Assembly (NCBI RefSeq): GCF_013464485.1
Contig: NZ_RAUX01000010.1
Coordinates: 122,795 to 186,794, forward strand
DNA length: 64,000 nucleotides
Source: Stenotrophomonas maltophilia
GTDB taxonomy: Bacteria; Pseudomonadota; Gammaproteobacteria; Xanthomonadales; Xanthomonadaceae
Reading direction: 5' to 3'
Made by a program: the position numbers and the translations under genes. The notes under the pieces are model-generated. The model did no database searches and was not told where the DNA came from. It worked only from the letters and a program-made list of their open reading frames with translations. This document shows, in pieces, positions 48,708 through 58,474 of this stretch (positions are counted from its first letter, which is position 1; each line of letters starts with the position of its first letter).

Positions 48708-49829
48708 ATGGCCCAAGTGACCCCGAACCACGCCCCCCAGCTCGAACAGGATGCCCATGACCCGGGCGTGATTCGCCTGTCCGGCACCTGGACCCTGAAG
48801 ACCGCGCTGGCCGCGGCTGAAGTCCTGCGCGGCGTTCCCGACACGCTGACCGGCATCGACGCCACCGGCATCGAGAAGATGGATTCGGCAGGCGTGCTGC
48901 AGGTACTGCGCGTGGCCCATCGCGCCGACCTTGGCGAAGACGCACTGAAGTTCCGCCCGGATCATCAGGCACTGGTGTGCACCATCGAGGAAGTGGCCGA
49001 CGACCGGCCCAGGCCCAAGCGCGATTTCGGCGTATTGGCCGCACTGGAACGTCTGGGTGTCAGCGTCCACGCCACCGGCCACAACATCAAGGCGCTGTGC
49101 AGTTTCCTCGGCGAGAACCTGGTCAAGGCGGCCCGGCTGGTCAAGGAACCCCGCCGGTTCCGCCTGACCGCCACCGTGCACCAGATGGAGCAGGTCGGGC
49201 TGGACGCGGTACCGCTGGTTGCGTTGCTGTCCTACCTGGTGGGTGCGGTGATCGCCTTCCTCGGCTCGACCATCCTGCGCGACTTCGGCGCCGAGATCTA
49301 TGTGGTGGAACTGGTCAACATTGCCTTCCTGCGCGAGTTCGCGGTGCTGCTGACCGCGATCGTGCTGGCCGGCCGCACTGCCAGTGCATTCACCGCGCAG
49401 ATCGGCGCGATGAAGGCGCGCGAGGAAATCGATGCCATGCGCACGCTGGGCCTGGATCCGATCGACCTGCTGGTGCTGCCACGGTTGCTGGCGTTGCTGG
49501 TTACGCTGCCGCTGCTGACCTTCATTGCGATGGTCGCCGGCCTGGCCGGCGGCATCACCGTGGGTGCGTTCGACCTGGATATCCCGCCACAGATGTACAT
49601 CGCGCGCATGCACGAGACGATGGAAGTCCGGCACATGCTGGTTGGCCTGTCGAAGGCACCGGTGTTTGCACTGGTGATCGGCCTGATCGGCTGCCTGGAA
49701 GGACTGAAGGTCGAAGGCACCGCGCAGTCGGTGGGTGAGCGCACCACCTCCAGCGTGGTGCAGACGATCTCGCTGGTGATCATCATCGACGCCTTCGCGG
49801 CGTTGTGGTTCATGCACATGGACTGGTGA
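48708..49829 (+). CDS. MlaE-type lipid ABC permease with N-terminal STAS domain
   Basis: A 373-residue fusion. Residues about 1-105 form a STAS/MlaB-like domain (VIRLSGTWTLKTALAAAEVL, then GIEKMDSAGVLQVLRV). The rest is an MlaE permease with MEQVGLDAVPLVALLSYLVG, IGAMKAREEIDAMRTLGLDP (coupling region) and five hydrophobic segments. In E. coli these parts are separate MlaB and MlaE proteins of the phospholipid transporter. The ATG at 48708 lies 93 bases from the divergent exporter gene. It is the first gene of a four-gene unit with an ATPase, an MCE protein and a lipoprotein. Confidence 0.92.
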   Translation: MAQVTPNHAPQLEQDAHDPGVIRLSGTWTLKTALAAAEVLRGVPDTLTGIDATGIEKMDSAGVLQVLRVAHRADLGEDALKFRPDHQALVCTIEEVADDRPRPKRDFGVLAALERLGVSVHATGHNIKALCSFLGENLVKAARLVKEPRRFRLTATVHQMEQVGLDAVPLVALLSYLVGAVIAFLGSTILRDFGAEIYVVELVNIAFLREFAVLLTAIVLAGRTASAFTAQIGAMKAREEIDAMRTLGLDPIDLLVLPRLLALLVTLPLLTFIAMVAGLAGGITVGAFDLDIPPQMYIARMHETMEVRHMLVGLSKAPVFALVIGLIGCLEGLKVEGTAQSVGERTTSSVVQTISLVIIIDAFAALWFMHMDW

Positions 49830-49830
49830 C

Positions 49831-50658
49831 ATGAGCACGCATCCGACGCCCGAGGAACTCCCCATGCAGGACGGTGACGGCCACGACCTGGCCATCCGCG
49901 TGCGCGGGCTGCTCAACCGCTTCGGCAGCCAGACCGTGCACGAAGACCTGGACCTGGACGTGCGCCGCGGCGAGATCCTGGGCGTTGTCGGTGGCTCGGG
50001 CACCGGCAAGTCGGTGCTGATGCGCTCGATCCTTGGCCTGCGCACGCCCGATGCGGGGCAGATCGAAGTCCTCGGCCGCGACGCACGCGCCGACGACGCC
50101 GAGAGCCGCCTGCACATCGAGCGCAACACCGGCGTGCTGTTCCAGGACGGCGCCCTGTTCTCTTCGCTGACCGTGGGCGAAAACGTGCAGGTGCCGCTGA
50201 AAGAGCACCATCGCGAACTACCCGAGCGCTGGCATTACGAGTTGGCACTGCTGAAGGTGAAGCTAGCCGGCCTGCCCGCCGATGCGATCAACAAGCTGCC
50301 CTCGCAGCTGTCCGGTGGCATGCGCAAGCGTGCGGGCCTGGCCCGTGCGCTGGCGCTGGACCCGCCGCTGCTGTTCCTGGACGAACCGACCGCCGGGCTC
50401 GACCCGATCGGTGCGGCCGCGTTCGACCGCCTGATCAAGACCCTGCAGGAAGCGTTGGGGCTGACCGTGTTCCTGATCACCCACGACCTGGACACGCTGT
50501 ACGCCATCTGCGACCGGGTGGCGGTAATCGCCGATCGCAGGGTGGTGGCCAACGCGCCACTGCCGGAGATCGAGAAACTGGACCATCCGTGGATCCAGGA
50601 GTACTTCCACGGACCCCGTGCGCGTGCCGCGCGCGGCGAACAGATCGAGAGTGCCTGA
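49831..50658 (+). CDS. MlaF-type ABC transporter ATPase
   Basis: A 275-residue ATPase. Walker A is GGSGTGKSVLM at about 54-64, the Q-loop LFQDGALFSSLTV, the signature LSGGMRKRAGLARALA near 151, Walker B LLFLDEPTAGLDP, and the switch His in LITHDLDTLY. The GALFSSLTVGENV stretch is diagnostic of the Mla/Ttg2A subgroup. The ATG begins one base after the permease stop. An internal Met12 is an alternative start. It supplies energy for lipid movement between inner and outer membrane. Confidence 0.93.
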   Translation: MSTHPTPEELPMQDGDGHDLAIRVRGLLNRFGSQTVHEDLDLDVRRGEILGVVGGSGTGKSVLMRSILGLRTPDAGQIEVLGRDARADDAESRLHIERNTGVLFQDGALFSSLTVGENVQVPLKEHHRELPERWHYELALLKVKLAGLPADAINKLPSQLSGGMRKRAGLARALALDPPLLFLDEPTAGLDPIGAAAFDRLIKTLQEALGLTVFLITHDLDTLYAICDRVAVIADRRVVANAPLPEIEKLDHPWIQEYFHGPRARAARGEQIESA

Positions 50659-50661
50659 GCC

Positions 50662-51588
50662 ATGGAAACCAAAGCCAACTACGTGCTGATCGGCGCGTTC
50701 ACCCTGATCACCGGCCTGGCCCTGCTGGCCTTTGGCCTGTGGGCGGCCAAGTACTCCTCCGACCGTACCTGGCAGGAATACCGCGTGGTGTTCCGCGAGG
50801 CCGTGACCGGCCTGTCGGTGGGCAGCCCGGTGCAGTACAACGGCATCGCGGTGGGTTCGATCATCGAACTGAACCTGGTGCCGGACGACCCGCGCCAGGT
50901 GGTCGCACGCATCCGCCTGAACTCGACCACCCCGGTCAAGACCGATACCCGTGCCAAGCTGGCGATCACCAGCCTGACCGGCCCGTCGATCATCCAGCTC
51001 AGCGGCGGCACGCCGCAGTCGCCGGCGCTGACCACGGTCAACAAGGACCCGGCCCCGATCATTCCGACCACGCCGTCGGCGCTGCAGAACATCACCGACG
51101 TGGCCAACCGCATCGTCGAACGCATGGACCAGATCCTCAGCGACCGCAACGTGGCCTCGATCAATGCCACGCTGGCCAATCTGGAGACGATCAGCGGCGG
51201 CCTGGCCGACCGCGACCAGGGCACCCAGGCGCTGCTGCTCAGCGCGCGCGATGCCGCGCGCAGCCTGGACACCACGCTGAAGACCACCAACGGCACCATC
51301 GAGCGCCTGGACAAGAACCTGGTGCAGCAGCTGCCGGGCATCATCGACAAGCTCGACGCCACCCTGGGCAAGCTGGATTCGGCCGCCGGCAATGCCGACT
51401 CGATCCTTGGCGAGAACCGCGCCGCGATCAACAGCTTCGCCAACGACGGCCTCGGCCAGCTGGGCCCGACGCTGACCGAACTGCGCGGCCTGATCCGCGA
51501 CCTGCGCCGGGTCAGCGACCGCCTCGAGAACAACCCCGCGCGCTACCTGCTGGGCCGCGACGCACCGAAGGAGTTCGAACCCAAATGA
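50662..51588 (+). CDS. MCE-domain lipid-transfer protein (MlaD-like)
   Basis: A 308-residue protein anchored by one N-terminal helix (YVLIGAFTLITGLALLAFGL) with a single MCE domain at about 38-120 (YRVVFREAVTGLSVGSPVQY, VKTDTRAKLAITSLTGPSII). A long helical region (about 145-290) is rich in Asn, Asp and Leu with a coiled-coil pattern. This makes it longer than E. coli MlaD and nearer to organisms where MCE tails form a tube or needle. It lies three bases after the ATPase stop and overlaps the lipoprotein gene by four. Confidence 0.92.
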   Translation: METKANYVLIGAFTLITGLALLAFGLWAAKYSSDRTWQEYRVVFREAVTGLSVGSPVQYNGIAVGSIIELNLVPDDPRQVVARIRLNSTTPVKTDTRAKLAITSLTGPSIIQLSGGTPQSPALTTVNKDPAPIIPTTPSALQNITDVANRIVERMDQILSDRNVASINATLANLETISGGLADRDQGTQALLLSARDAARSLDTTLKTTNGTIERLDKNLVQQLPGIIDKLDATLGKLDSAAGNADSILGENRAAINSFANDGLGQLGPTLTELRGLIRDLRRVSDRLENNPARYLLGRDAPKEFEPK

Positions 51589-52226
51589 GCCCGACCACCC
51601 TTCCGCGCCTGTTGCTGGCCGCTTCAATGGTCGCCCTGCTGGGCGGCTGCTCCATCCTTGGCAGCAGCGAGAAAACCGCAGTGACGCTGTACTCGCCGTC
51701 CGTGCAGGTGAAGGCCGACCCGGCGTGGCCACAGGTGGGCTGGCAGCTGGTGCTGGCCAAGCCCAGCGCCGCGCGCATGGTCGACAGCCCGCGTATCAAC
51801 GTGCGGCCGACGCCGTCGCAGCTGGAGATCTACAAGGGCGCCAGCTGGGCACAGCCGGCCACCGACATGATCGAGGACACCCTGCTGCGCGGCTTCGAGG
51901 ACTCCGGCCGCATCCGTGGCGTGGCGCGCAGCAGTGCCGGCATCCGTGCCGACTACAAGCTGTCCACCGATGTGCGCCGCTTTGAATCGGACTACCTGGG
52001 CCAGGCCACGCCCACCGTGGTGATCGAGGTCAACGCCAAGCTGATCCACGTGGCCGACCAGCGCGTGGTGGCCGCCCGCACCTTCCGCCAGGCACAGCCG
52101 GTCGGCAGTACCGACGTGCCGGCGGTTGCCGCCGCGTTCGAGCGCGGCCTGCAGCAGCTGGCACAGGACGTGGTGGGCTGGACACTGACAAGCGGGCAGG
52201 CCGACCAGCCGACCGTCGCGCGCTGA
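51585..52226 (+). CDS. ABC-type transport auxiliary lipoprotein (PqiC-like)
   Basis: A 213-residue outer-membrane lipoprotein. The signal MSPTTLPRLLLAASMVALLGGCSIL has a lipobox (LGGC, Cys22). The mature part has the auxiliary-lipoprotein pattern: QLVLAKPSAARMVDSPRINV, LEIYKGASWAQPATDMIEDT and VVAARTFRQAQPVGSTDVPA. Such proteins accompany MCE systems and are thought to form the outer-membrane end of the path. The start codon overlaps the MCE gene stop (ATGA). No soluble MlaC-type carrier gene is present in the unit. Confidence 0.88.
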   Translation: MSPTTLPRLLLAASMVALLGGCSILGSSEKTAVTLYSPSVQVKADPAWPQVGWQLVLAKPSAARMVDSPRINVRPTPSQLEIYKGASWAQPATDMIEDTLLRGFEDSGRIRGVARSSAGIRADYKLSTDVRRFESDYLGQATPTVVIEVNAKLIHVADQRVVAARTFRQAQPVGSTDVPAVAAAFERGLQQLAQDVVGWTLTSGQADQPTVAR

Positions 52227-52230
52227 CCGA

Positions 52231-52818
52231 TCAGCGCGGCGTAATCCAGCGGAACGTCAGGTTGATACGTTCACCCTGCACCCGTGCCATCTTCGGCAGC
52301 GCGTGCTGGTAGAAGCGCTGTGTCTGCCCCGCCATCACCAGCAGATCGCCATGGCCGAGCAGGTACTCGGCCTTCCGCGCCGGGTCATCGCGCCGGCGCA
52401 GCAGGAAGCGGCGCATCGCACCCAGGCTCAGCGAAGCAATCACCGGGGCCGGCCCCAGTTCGGGCTCGTCATCGCTGTGCCAACCCATGTAATCACCGCC
52501 GCCGCGATAGCGGTTCAGCAGCACGCTATTGAAGCGGCCGATGCCCTCCGCCTGCAGGCGCCCGCGCATGGCCTGCAACGCGGGTAGCCAGGGGTGCGGC
52601 ACGAATTCAGCACCGGAATAGCGGTAGCGCGCCTGCGGATCGCCGATCCAGCAACTCAGCCGCGGCGAATCCACCCAGTTGCCGAACATGCGGATGCGAT
52701 GGACCTCCCAGCGGACTTCGGCCTGCAGGGCGGACAGGAGCCGGTCGGCATCGGCTGCGGCCAGCCAGCCCGGCAGGTGCTGGACGTCGGCATGGGGCAG
52801 GTCGTGGGGGAACAGCAT
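52231..52818 (-). CDS. alkB: Alpha-ketoglutarate-dependent DNA repair dioxygenase AlkB
   Basis: A 195-residue Fe(II)/2-oxoglutarate enzyme that removes alkyl groups from bases. The nucleotide-lid part has RMFGNWVDSPRLSCWIGDPQ. The double-stranded beta-helix carries the metal triad in WHSDDEP (His and Asp) and QHALPK (second His), with the 2-oxoglutarate Arg pair in RINLTFRW. NSVLLNRYRGGGDYMGWHSD is the family hallmark of the AlkB/ALKBH2 type. It converges on the lipid transporter operon with a four-base gap and stands alone rather than with ada. Confidence 0.93.
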   Translation of the reverse strand: MLFPHDLPHADVQHLPGWLAAADADRLLSALQAEVRWEVHRIRMFGNWVDSPRLSCWIGDPQARYRYSGAEFVPHPWLPALQAMRGRLQAEGIGRFNSVLLNRYRGGGDYMGWHSDDEPELGPAPVIASLSLGAMRRFLLRRRDDPARKAEYLLGHGDLLVMAGQTQRFYQHALPKMARVQGERINLTFRWITPR

Positions 52819-52836
52819 GGCGATCCCTCAAGGAAC

Positions 52837-52857
52837 AGGGCGGCGCTTGGCCGCCCT
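52837..52857 (-). terminator. Hairpin after scoB, possible terminator
   Basis: AGGGCGGC (52837-52844) pairs perfectly with GCCGCCCT (52850-52857) across a five-base loop, eight bases beyond the scoB stop. No U-run follows, so it may only attenuate read-through into alkB. Confidence 0.4.
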
Positions 52858-52864
52858 TGCACTC

Positions 52865-53497
52865 TCAGCCGCGCTGGAACGCGACGCCGGTCTTTTCCTT
52901 AAGCTCGTCATCACTGACACCCGGCGCCGCCTCCACCAGCTGCAGGCCGGCATCGGTCACGTCGAACACGGCCAGGTCGGTGATGATGCGGTCGACCACG
53001 CCGACACCGGTCAGCGGCAGCGTGCATTCGGTCAGGATCTTGTGCTCACCGTTCTTGGCGGTGTGCTCCATCAGCACCACCACGCGCTGCACGCCGGCCA
53101 CCAGGTCCATCGCGCCGCCCATGCCCTTGACCATCTTGCCAGGCACCATCCAGTTGGCCAGGTCACCCTTGTCGGTGACCTGCATGGCGCCGAGGATAGC
53201 CAGGTTCACATGGCCACCGCGGATCATCGCGAAGCTGTCGTGGCTGCCGAAGTAGCTGGCACCGGCACGCGCGGTGACGGTCTGCTTGCCGGCATTGATC
53301 AGGTCGGCGTCCACTTCGGCGTCGGTCGGGAACGGACCGATGCCGAGCAGGCCGTTTTCCGACTGCAGCCATACGTCCACCCCTTCGGGGATGTGGTTGG
53401 CAACCAGGGTCGGCAGGCCGATACCCAGGTTCACGTACGCACCATCGGTCAGTTCGCGGGCGGCACGTGCCGCCATCTCATCGCGGGTCCACGCCAT
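52865..53497 (-). CDS. scoB: 3-oxoacid CoA-transferase subunit B
   Basis: A 210-residue beta subunit of succinyl-CoA:3-ketoacid CoA transferase. The catalytic Glu is in [12 protein letters not shown]; the N-terminus [20 protein letters not shown] and [16 protein letters not shown] are typical, as are [17 protein letters not shown] and [13 protein letters not shown]. The ATG at 53495-53497 comes one base after the scoA stop, so the subunits are co-translated. The enzyme activates acetoacetate with CoA from succinyl-CoA in ketone-body and fatty-acid use. Confidence 0.94.
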   Translation of the reverse strand: MAWTRDEMAARAARELTDGAYVNLGIGLPTLVANHIPEGVDVWLQSENGLLGIGPFPTDAEVDADLINAGKQTVTARAGASYFGSHDSFAMIRGGHVNLAILGAMQVTDKGDLANWMVPGKMVKGMGGAMDLVAGVQRVVVLMEHTAKNGEHKILTECTLPLTGVGVVDRIITDLAVFDVTDAGLQLVEAAPGVSDDELKEKTGVAFQRG

Positions 53498-53498
53498 G

Positions 53499-54230
53499 TC
53501 AGTTGCCCTCCGCGCGGATGGTGCGCTGTTCGATACGCTTTTCAGGATGCGGGTTGTGCACGATGCGGTGTACGTAGATGCCCGGCAGGTGCACCTGGTC
53601 CGGATCAATCGCGCCGACCGGCACCACCTCCTCCACTTCCACGATGCAGACCTTGCCGGCCATCGCGCAGGCCGGGTTGAAGTTGCGCGCGGTCTTGCGG
53701 AACACCAGGTTGCCCGCTTCATCAGCCTTCCACGCCTTGACCAGCGCCACGTCGGCGCGCAGCGCGGTTTCCATCACGTAGTGCTTGCCGTCGAACTCGC
53801 GGGTTTCCTTTCCTTCAGCCACCACCGTGCCATAGCCGGTGGCGGTGAAGAACGCCGGGATGCCCGCGCCGCCGGCACGCAGACGCTCGGCCAGGGTGCC
53901 CTGCGGGTTGAACTCCAGTTCCAGTTCGCCGGCCAGGAACTGCCGCTCGAATTCCTTGTTCTCGCCCACATAGGACGAAATCATCTTCTTGATCTGCCGG
54001 GTTTCCAGCAGCTGGCCCAGACCGAAACCATCAACGCCGGCATTGTTGGAGATCACGGTCAGGCCCTTGGCACCACTGTCGCGCAGCGCGGCGATCAATG
54101 CCTCGGGAATGCCACACAGGCCGAAGCCGCCCACGGCCAGCGTCTGGCCATCGGCGACCACCCCTTGCAGGGCCTCCGCCGCACTGGCGAAGCGCTTGCT
54201 GCGCTTGCCGGTGGAAGTCGATTGCTGCAT
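53499..54230 (-). CDS. scoA: 3-oxoacid CoA-transferase subunit A
   Basis: A 243-residue alpha subunit. The CoA-binding Gly-rich loop is [14 protein letters not shown], followed by [34 protein letters not shown] and [18 protein letters not shown]. The ATG at 54228-54230 is preferred; a GTG six codons upstream is in frame. AGGG lies about ten bases before the ATG. It heads the scoAB operon and is divergent from the helicase gene. Confidence 0.94.
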   Translation of the reverse strand: MQQSTSTGKRSKRFASAAEALQGVVADGQTLAVGGFGLCGIPEALIAALRDSGAKGLTVISNNAGVDGFGLGQLLETRQIKKMISSYVGENKEFERQFLAGELELEFNPQGTLAERLRAGGAGIPAFFTATGYGTVVAEGKETREFDGKHYVMETALRADVALVKAWKADEAGNLVFRKTARNFNPACAMAGKVCIVEVEEVVPVGAIDPDQVHLPGIYVHRIVHNPHPEKRIEQRTIRAEGN

Positions 54231-54355
54231 TGCTGTACTACCCTGCACGTTGAGGATGACCGCATTCTAGCTGGAGGGCGGCCAAGCGCCTGGATGCGCC
54301 GCAGCATTGCACGGGCATCGCACAGGGTTCCGTAGAATGCCGGGTTCCCCTGCCA

Positions 54356-57019
54356 ATGGCCGGCCCCGTGCCCGCCCCACCCTCGTTGATGGCCCATACC
54401 TACACCGAAGAAGATCTGCTCCGCTGGATGGAAGGCCGCACGCTGGAAATGAGCGACCATTGCCTGTCGGAAGTCCACAGCATGCGTCTGTTCGGTGACA
54501 TTCTGGTCGCTGAGGTAAAGATCCCGGCCAAGTACTCCTACCGGGTGGAGATCGACCTGGCCGCCAGCCTTCGCCATCCGCGCAGCCTGCTGCGCAACCG
54601 GTGTTCCTGCCCGCTCGGCCACGACTGCCTGCACGTGGCGGCTGTACTGGCGCAGATGCTGCAGCAGATCGACCATACGCCCCCCATGCCCGACGACAGC
54701 AGCACACTGCCAACGCTGCTGATCCGTTCGATGACGCCCGTCCTGCGCCTGCACACGGTCGAGTTCCGTCCGCCGTGGCTCGGCCGCCGCGACCCGTCGC
54801 AGTGGGCCGATATCGCGACCGTAGCCTTCGAATACGACGAGCACGTGCGGTTCCTGGATGATCCGAGCCTGTTCGCACACGATCCGGAGGGGCAGCTCGC
54901 CCTGCTGCCGCGTGACCTGGGTGAGGAATCACGGCGCGAGGCCGAGCTGCGCACGGTGGGACTGCATCGCGACACGGACCCGCGGGCGTCATTGGATGGC
55001 GCTGGCCCGCAGTTCCAGCTGCGCACCCATGACTGGACACGGTTCCTGCTGGATGACGTGCCGCGCCTGGAAGCCCTGGGCTGGAAGGTGGAGACGGATG
55101 ACGATTTCCGCCATCGCATCACCCGGGTGGATGAGATCGACCTGGACATCCAGGCGGACCCGGCGGATGCGGGCTGGTTCAACCTGGGTCTGGACATCCA
55201 GGTGGAAGGCCGCAACGTGTCGATGGTTCCGCTGCTGCAGCAGGTGCTGCAGTCCGATCCCCGCTGGATGCGTGGCCAGCTGGACGCCATCGGCGATGAC
55301 GAGAACATCCTGTTGATGGCAGGCGACAACACCCGCCTGGCACTGCGGGCCGCGCGATTGAAGCCGATCATGGCCCTGCTGGCGGACCTGTTCGCCCAGC
55401 GTGGCGCGCCGCTGCGCCTGTCAGCGCTTGACCGTGGCCGCCTGCAGGCGCTGCAGGACACGGCGCGCCTGCAGTTCCGGGGCCGCGACGATACCCAGGC
55501 GCTGGTGCAGCGCCTGATACAGGCACCCGCACTGGGTGAAGTGCCGCCACCGGCGGGGCTGGTGGCGACGCTGCGTCCCTATCAGCGTGATGGCCTGTCG
55601 TGGCTGCAGTACCTGCGCCAGCAGGGGCTGGGCGGTGTGCTGGCCGATGACATGGGGCTGGGCAAGACCCTGCAGACGCTGGCGCATCTGCTGGTCGAAA
55701 AGGAAAGCGGCCGCCTGGACCAGCCGGCACTGCTGGTGGTGCCGACCTCGCTGCTGCACAACTGGCAGAGCGAAGCGGCACGCTTCACCCCTGGCCTGCG
55801 CGTGCTGACCCTTCACGGACCGGCGCGTGAAGCACTGTTCGAGGCGATCCCCGGGCACGATCTTGTGCTGACCACCTACCCCCTGCTGTGGCGCGACGAG
55901 CAGGCGCTGCAGGCACATGTCTACCATCTGCTGATTCTGGATGAAGCCCAGCAGGTGAAGAATCCGAAGTCGCGTGCGGCCATTACCCTGCGCACGCTGC
56001 AGGCCCGCCATCGCCTGTGCCTGACCGGCACGCCACTGGAGAACCATCTGGGCGAGCTGTGGACGCAGTTCGACTTTCTGCTGCCCGGCCTGCTCGGCAG
56101 CGAAAAGCAGTTCAACCAGCATTGGCGCCACCCGATCGAGCGTGGCAGCGACCAGCGCCGTGCCCGGCTGCTGGCGCAGCGGCTGCGCCCCTTCATCCTG
56201 CGCCGGCGCAAGGACCAGGTCGCATCGGAGCTGCCGCCGAAGACGCTCATCACCCGCGCGGTGGAGATGGAGGGCGGCCAACGCGATCTCTATGAAACCG
56301 TGCGTGCGGCGATGGAGAAACAGGTGCGCGAGGCCATCAGCGGCAGCGGGCTGGCGCGCAGCCATATCGTGGTGCTGGATGCCTTGCTGAAGCTGCGCCA
56401 GGTCTGCTGCGATCCGCGCCTGCTGCCGGGTGACGCCCCGGCACGCAATGCCGGTTCGGCCAAGCTGGAGCTGCTGCGCGACATGCTGCCGTCGATGGTC
56501 GAGGAAGGCCGACGGATCCTGGTGTTCTCACAGTTCACCGGCATGCTGGCGCTGATCGCGCAGGCGCTTGAAGACCTGGGGCTGGCCTATGTGACCCTGA
56601 CCGGCGACACCCAGGACCGGGCCACACCGGTGCGGCGCTTCATGCAGGGCGAGGTGCCGGTGTTCCTGATCAGCCTGAAGGCCGGTGGCGTCGGGTTGAA
56701 CTTGACCGCCGCCGACACCGTCATCCATTTCGATCCCTGGTGGAATCCCGCCGCCGAAAACCAGGCCAGCGACCGCGCCCATCGCATCGGCCAGCAGCAG
56801 CCGGTGTTCGTCTACCGTCTGATCGCCGCAGGCAGCATCGAAGAACGGATCGCCGAGATGCAGGAACGCAAGGCCCTGCTGGCCGAGTCGATCCTCGAAG
56901 GCGGCGGCAGCGCAGGGCCTCGTTTCAGCGAGGAAGATGTGCAGGCACTGTTGGCGCCGCTACCGGGCCTGCCCGCCAAGCGCGCTCGAAGGGCAGGCGG
57001 GCGGCAGCGGCAGACCTGA
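54356..57019 (+). CDS. SNF2-family helicase with SWIM zinc finger
   Basis: An 887-residue DNA-dependent ATPase. The N-terminal SWIM motif CxC...CxH is Cys83, Cys85, Cys92 and His94 (CSCPLGHDCLH). A middle region of about 300 residues has no clear domain. The SNF2 motor begins near 405 (LRPYQRDGLSWLQYLRQQGL). Motif I is DDMGLGKT at about 430, motif II DEAQ at 529-532, and motif III LTGTPLENHLGELW. The C-terminal RecA lobe has ILVFSQFTGMLALI and DPWWNPAAENQASDRAHRIG. The start may be ATG 54356 or 54389. TAGAAT at 54333-54338 resembles a -10, which would leave a very short leader. The function is probably DNA repair or transcription recycling. Confidence 0.9.
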   Translation: MAGPVPAPPSLMAHTYTEEDLLRWMEGRTLEMSDHCLSEVHSMRLFGDILVAEVKIPAKYSYRVEIDLAASLRHPRSLLRNRCSCPLGHDCLHVAAVLAQMLQQIDHTPPMPDDSSTLPTLLIRSMTPVLRLHTVEFRPPWLGRRDPSQWADIATVAFEYDEHVRFLDDPSLFAHDPEGQLALLPRDLGEESRREAELRTVGLHRDTDPRASLDGAGPQFQLRTHDWTRFLLDDVPRLEALGWKVETDDDFRHRITRVDEIDLDIQADPADAGWFNLGLDIQVEGRNVSMVPLLQQVLQSDPRWMRGQLDAIGDDENILLMAGDNTRLALRAARLKPIMALLADLFAQRGAPLRLSALDRGRLQALQDTARLQFRGRDDTQALVQRLIQAPALGEVPPPAGLVATLRPYQRDGLSWLQYLRQQGLGGVLADDMGLGKTLQTLAHLLVEKESGRLDQPALLVVPTSLLHNWQSEAARFTPGLRVLTLHGPAREALFEAIPGHDLVLTTYPLLWRDEQALQAHVYHLLILDEAQQVKNPKSRAAITLRTLQARHRLCLTGTPLENHLGELWTQFDFLLPGLLGSEKQFNQHWRHPIERGSDQRRARLLAQRLRPFILRRRKDQVASELPPKTLITRAVEMEGGQRDLYETVRAAMEKQVREAISGSGLARSHIVVLDALLKLRQVCCDPRLLPGDAPARNAGSAKLELLRDMLPSMVEEGRRILVFSQFTGMLALIAQALEDLGLAYVTLTGDTQDRATPVRRFMQGEVPVFLISLKAGGVGLNLTAADTVIHFDPWWNPAAENQASDRAHRIGQQQPVFVYRLIAAGSIEERIAEMQERKALLAESILEGGGSAGPRFSEEDVQALLAPLPGLPAKRARRAGGRQRQT

Positions 57020-57115
57020 CCGCAACGGCCAGTCAGGTGGCGTTTCCCGATGGAAACGATTCCCATACGGGACTAGGACTACAATCAAGGGCTGAGCTTA
57101 CAAAGGATCTGATCG

Positions 57116-58462
57116 ATGCCCTTACCCGCCTTCAAGGCCTACGATATCCGCGGCCGCGTGCCGGAGGAACTGAACGAAGACCTGGCCCGCCGTATCGGCA
57201 CGGCCTTGGATGCGCAGCTTGCTCCGGGCCCGGTGGTGCTGGGCCACGACGTTCGGCTGACCAGCCCTGCACTGCAGGACGCGCTGGCGGCTGGCCTGAG
57301 GGGAGCGGGTCGCGAAGTGATCGACATCGGCCTGTGCGGCACCGAAGAGGTCTATTTCCAGACCGATCACCTGGCTGCGGCGGGCGGCGTGATGGTCACC
57401 GCCAGCCACAACCCGATGGACTACAACGGGATGAAGCTGGTCAAGGAGAATGCGCGACCGATCAGTTCCGATACCGGCCTGTTCGCAATCTCCGACGCCG
57501 TCGCCGCCGATACGGCGGAGGCCCAGCCGATGCGTGCCGGACAGGTTGCCCAGCACGACAAGAGCGCTTACATCCAGCACCTGCTGAGCTACATCGACCG
57601 CAGCAAGCTCACGCCTCTGAAGATCGTGGCCAACGCCGGCAACGGTGGCGCCGGTGCCATCATCGACCTGCTGGCGCCCCACCTGCCGATCGAGTTCATC
57701 CGCATCTGCCACGAGCCCGATGGCAACTTCCCCAACGGCATCCCCAATCCGCTGCTGCCGGAGAACCGCGCGGCTACCGCCGACGCCGTCCGCGAGCACG
57801 GTGCGGACTTCGGCATTGCCTGGGACGGTGATTTCGATCGCTGCTTCTTCTTCGACCACACCGGCCGCTTCATCGAGGGCTACTACCTGGTCGGCCTGCT
57901 GGCCAAGGCCATCCTCGCCCGCCAGCCGGGCGGCAAGGTCGTGCACGACCCGCGCCTGGTCTGGAACACCGTGGAGATGGTCGAAGCAGCCGGCGGCGTG
58001 CCAGTGCTGTGCAAGAGCGGCCACGCCTTCATCAAGGAGAAGATGCGCGCCGAAGACGCGGTATATGGCGGCGAGATGAGCGCACACCATTACTTCCGCG
58101 AGTTCGCCTACGCCGACTCCGGCATGATTCCGTGGCTGCTGATCGCCCAGCTGGTTTCCGAAAGCGGCCGCTCGCTGGCCGACTGGGTGGAAGATCGCAT
58201 GGCGGCATACCCGTGCAGCGGTGAGATCAACTTCAAGGTGGCTGACGCCAAGGCCGCTGTAGCGCGCGTCATGGAGCACTTCGCCGCGCAGTCGCCCACA
58301 CTGGATCACACCGACGGTGTCAGTGCCGACTTCGGCAGCTGGCGCTTCAATCTGCGCAGCTCCAACACCGAACCCTTGCTGCGCCTGAACGTCGAGGCAC
58401 GTGGCGATGCATCGCTGATGCAGGCGCGCACCGACGAAATCTCCACTCTTCTGCAGCAGTAA
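57116..58462 (+). CDS. xanA: Phosphomannomutase/phosphoglucomutase
   Basis: A 448-residue hexose phosphate mutase interconverting 6- and 1-phosphates of mannose and glucose. The phosphoserine is Ser97 in [13 protein letters not shown]. The metal loop is [11 protein letters not shown] and the sugar loop [10 protein letters not shown]; the C-terminal phosphate-binding loop is [14 protein letters not shown]. This is the xanthomonad XanA / Stenotrophomonas SpgM type, feeding GDP-mannose and, through glucose-1-phosphate, dTDP-rhamnose. AAGGA lies eight bases before the ATG; TACAAT at 57080-57085 may be the -10. It is followed 12 bases later by xanB. Confidence 0.95.
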   Translation: MPLPAFKAYDIRGRVPEELNEDLARRIGTALDAQLAPGPVVLGHDVRLTSPALQDALAAGLRGAGREVIDIGLCGTEEVYFQTDHLAAAGGVMVTASHNPMDYNGMKLVKENARPISSDTGLFAISDAVAADTAEAQPMRAGQVAQHDKSAYIQHLLSYIDRSKLTPLKIVANAGNGGAGAIIDLLAPHLPIEFIRICHEPDGNFPNGIPNPLLPENRAATADAVREHGADFGIAWDGDFDRCFFFDHTGRFIEGYYLVGLLAKAILARQPGGKVVHDPRLVWNTVEMVEAAGGVPVLCKSGHAFIKEKMRAEDAVYGGEMSAHHYFREFAYADSGMIPWLLIAQLVSESGRSLADWVEDRMAAYPCSGEINFKVADAKAAVARVMEHFAAQSPTLDHTDGVSADFGSWRFNLRSSNTEPLLRLNVEARGDASLMQARTDEISTLLQQ

Positions 58463-58474
58463 GCGAGGACGACC

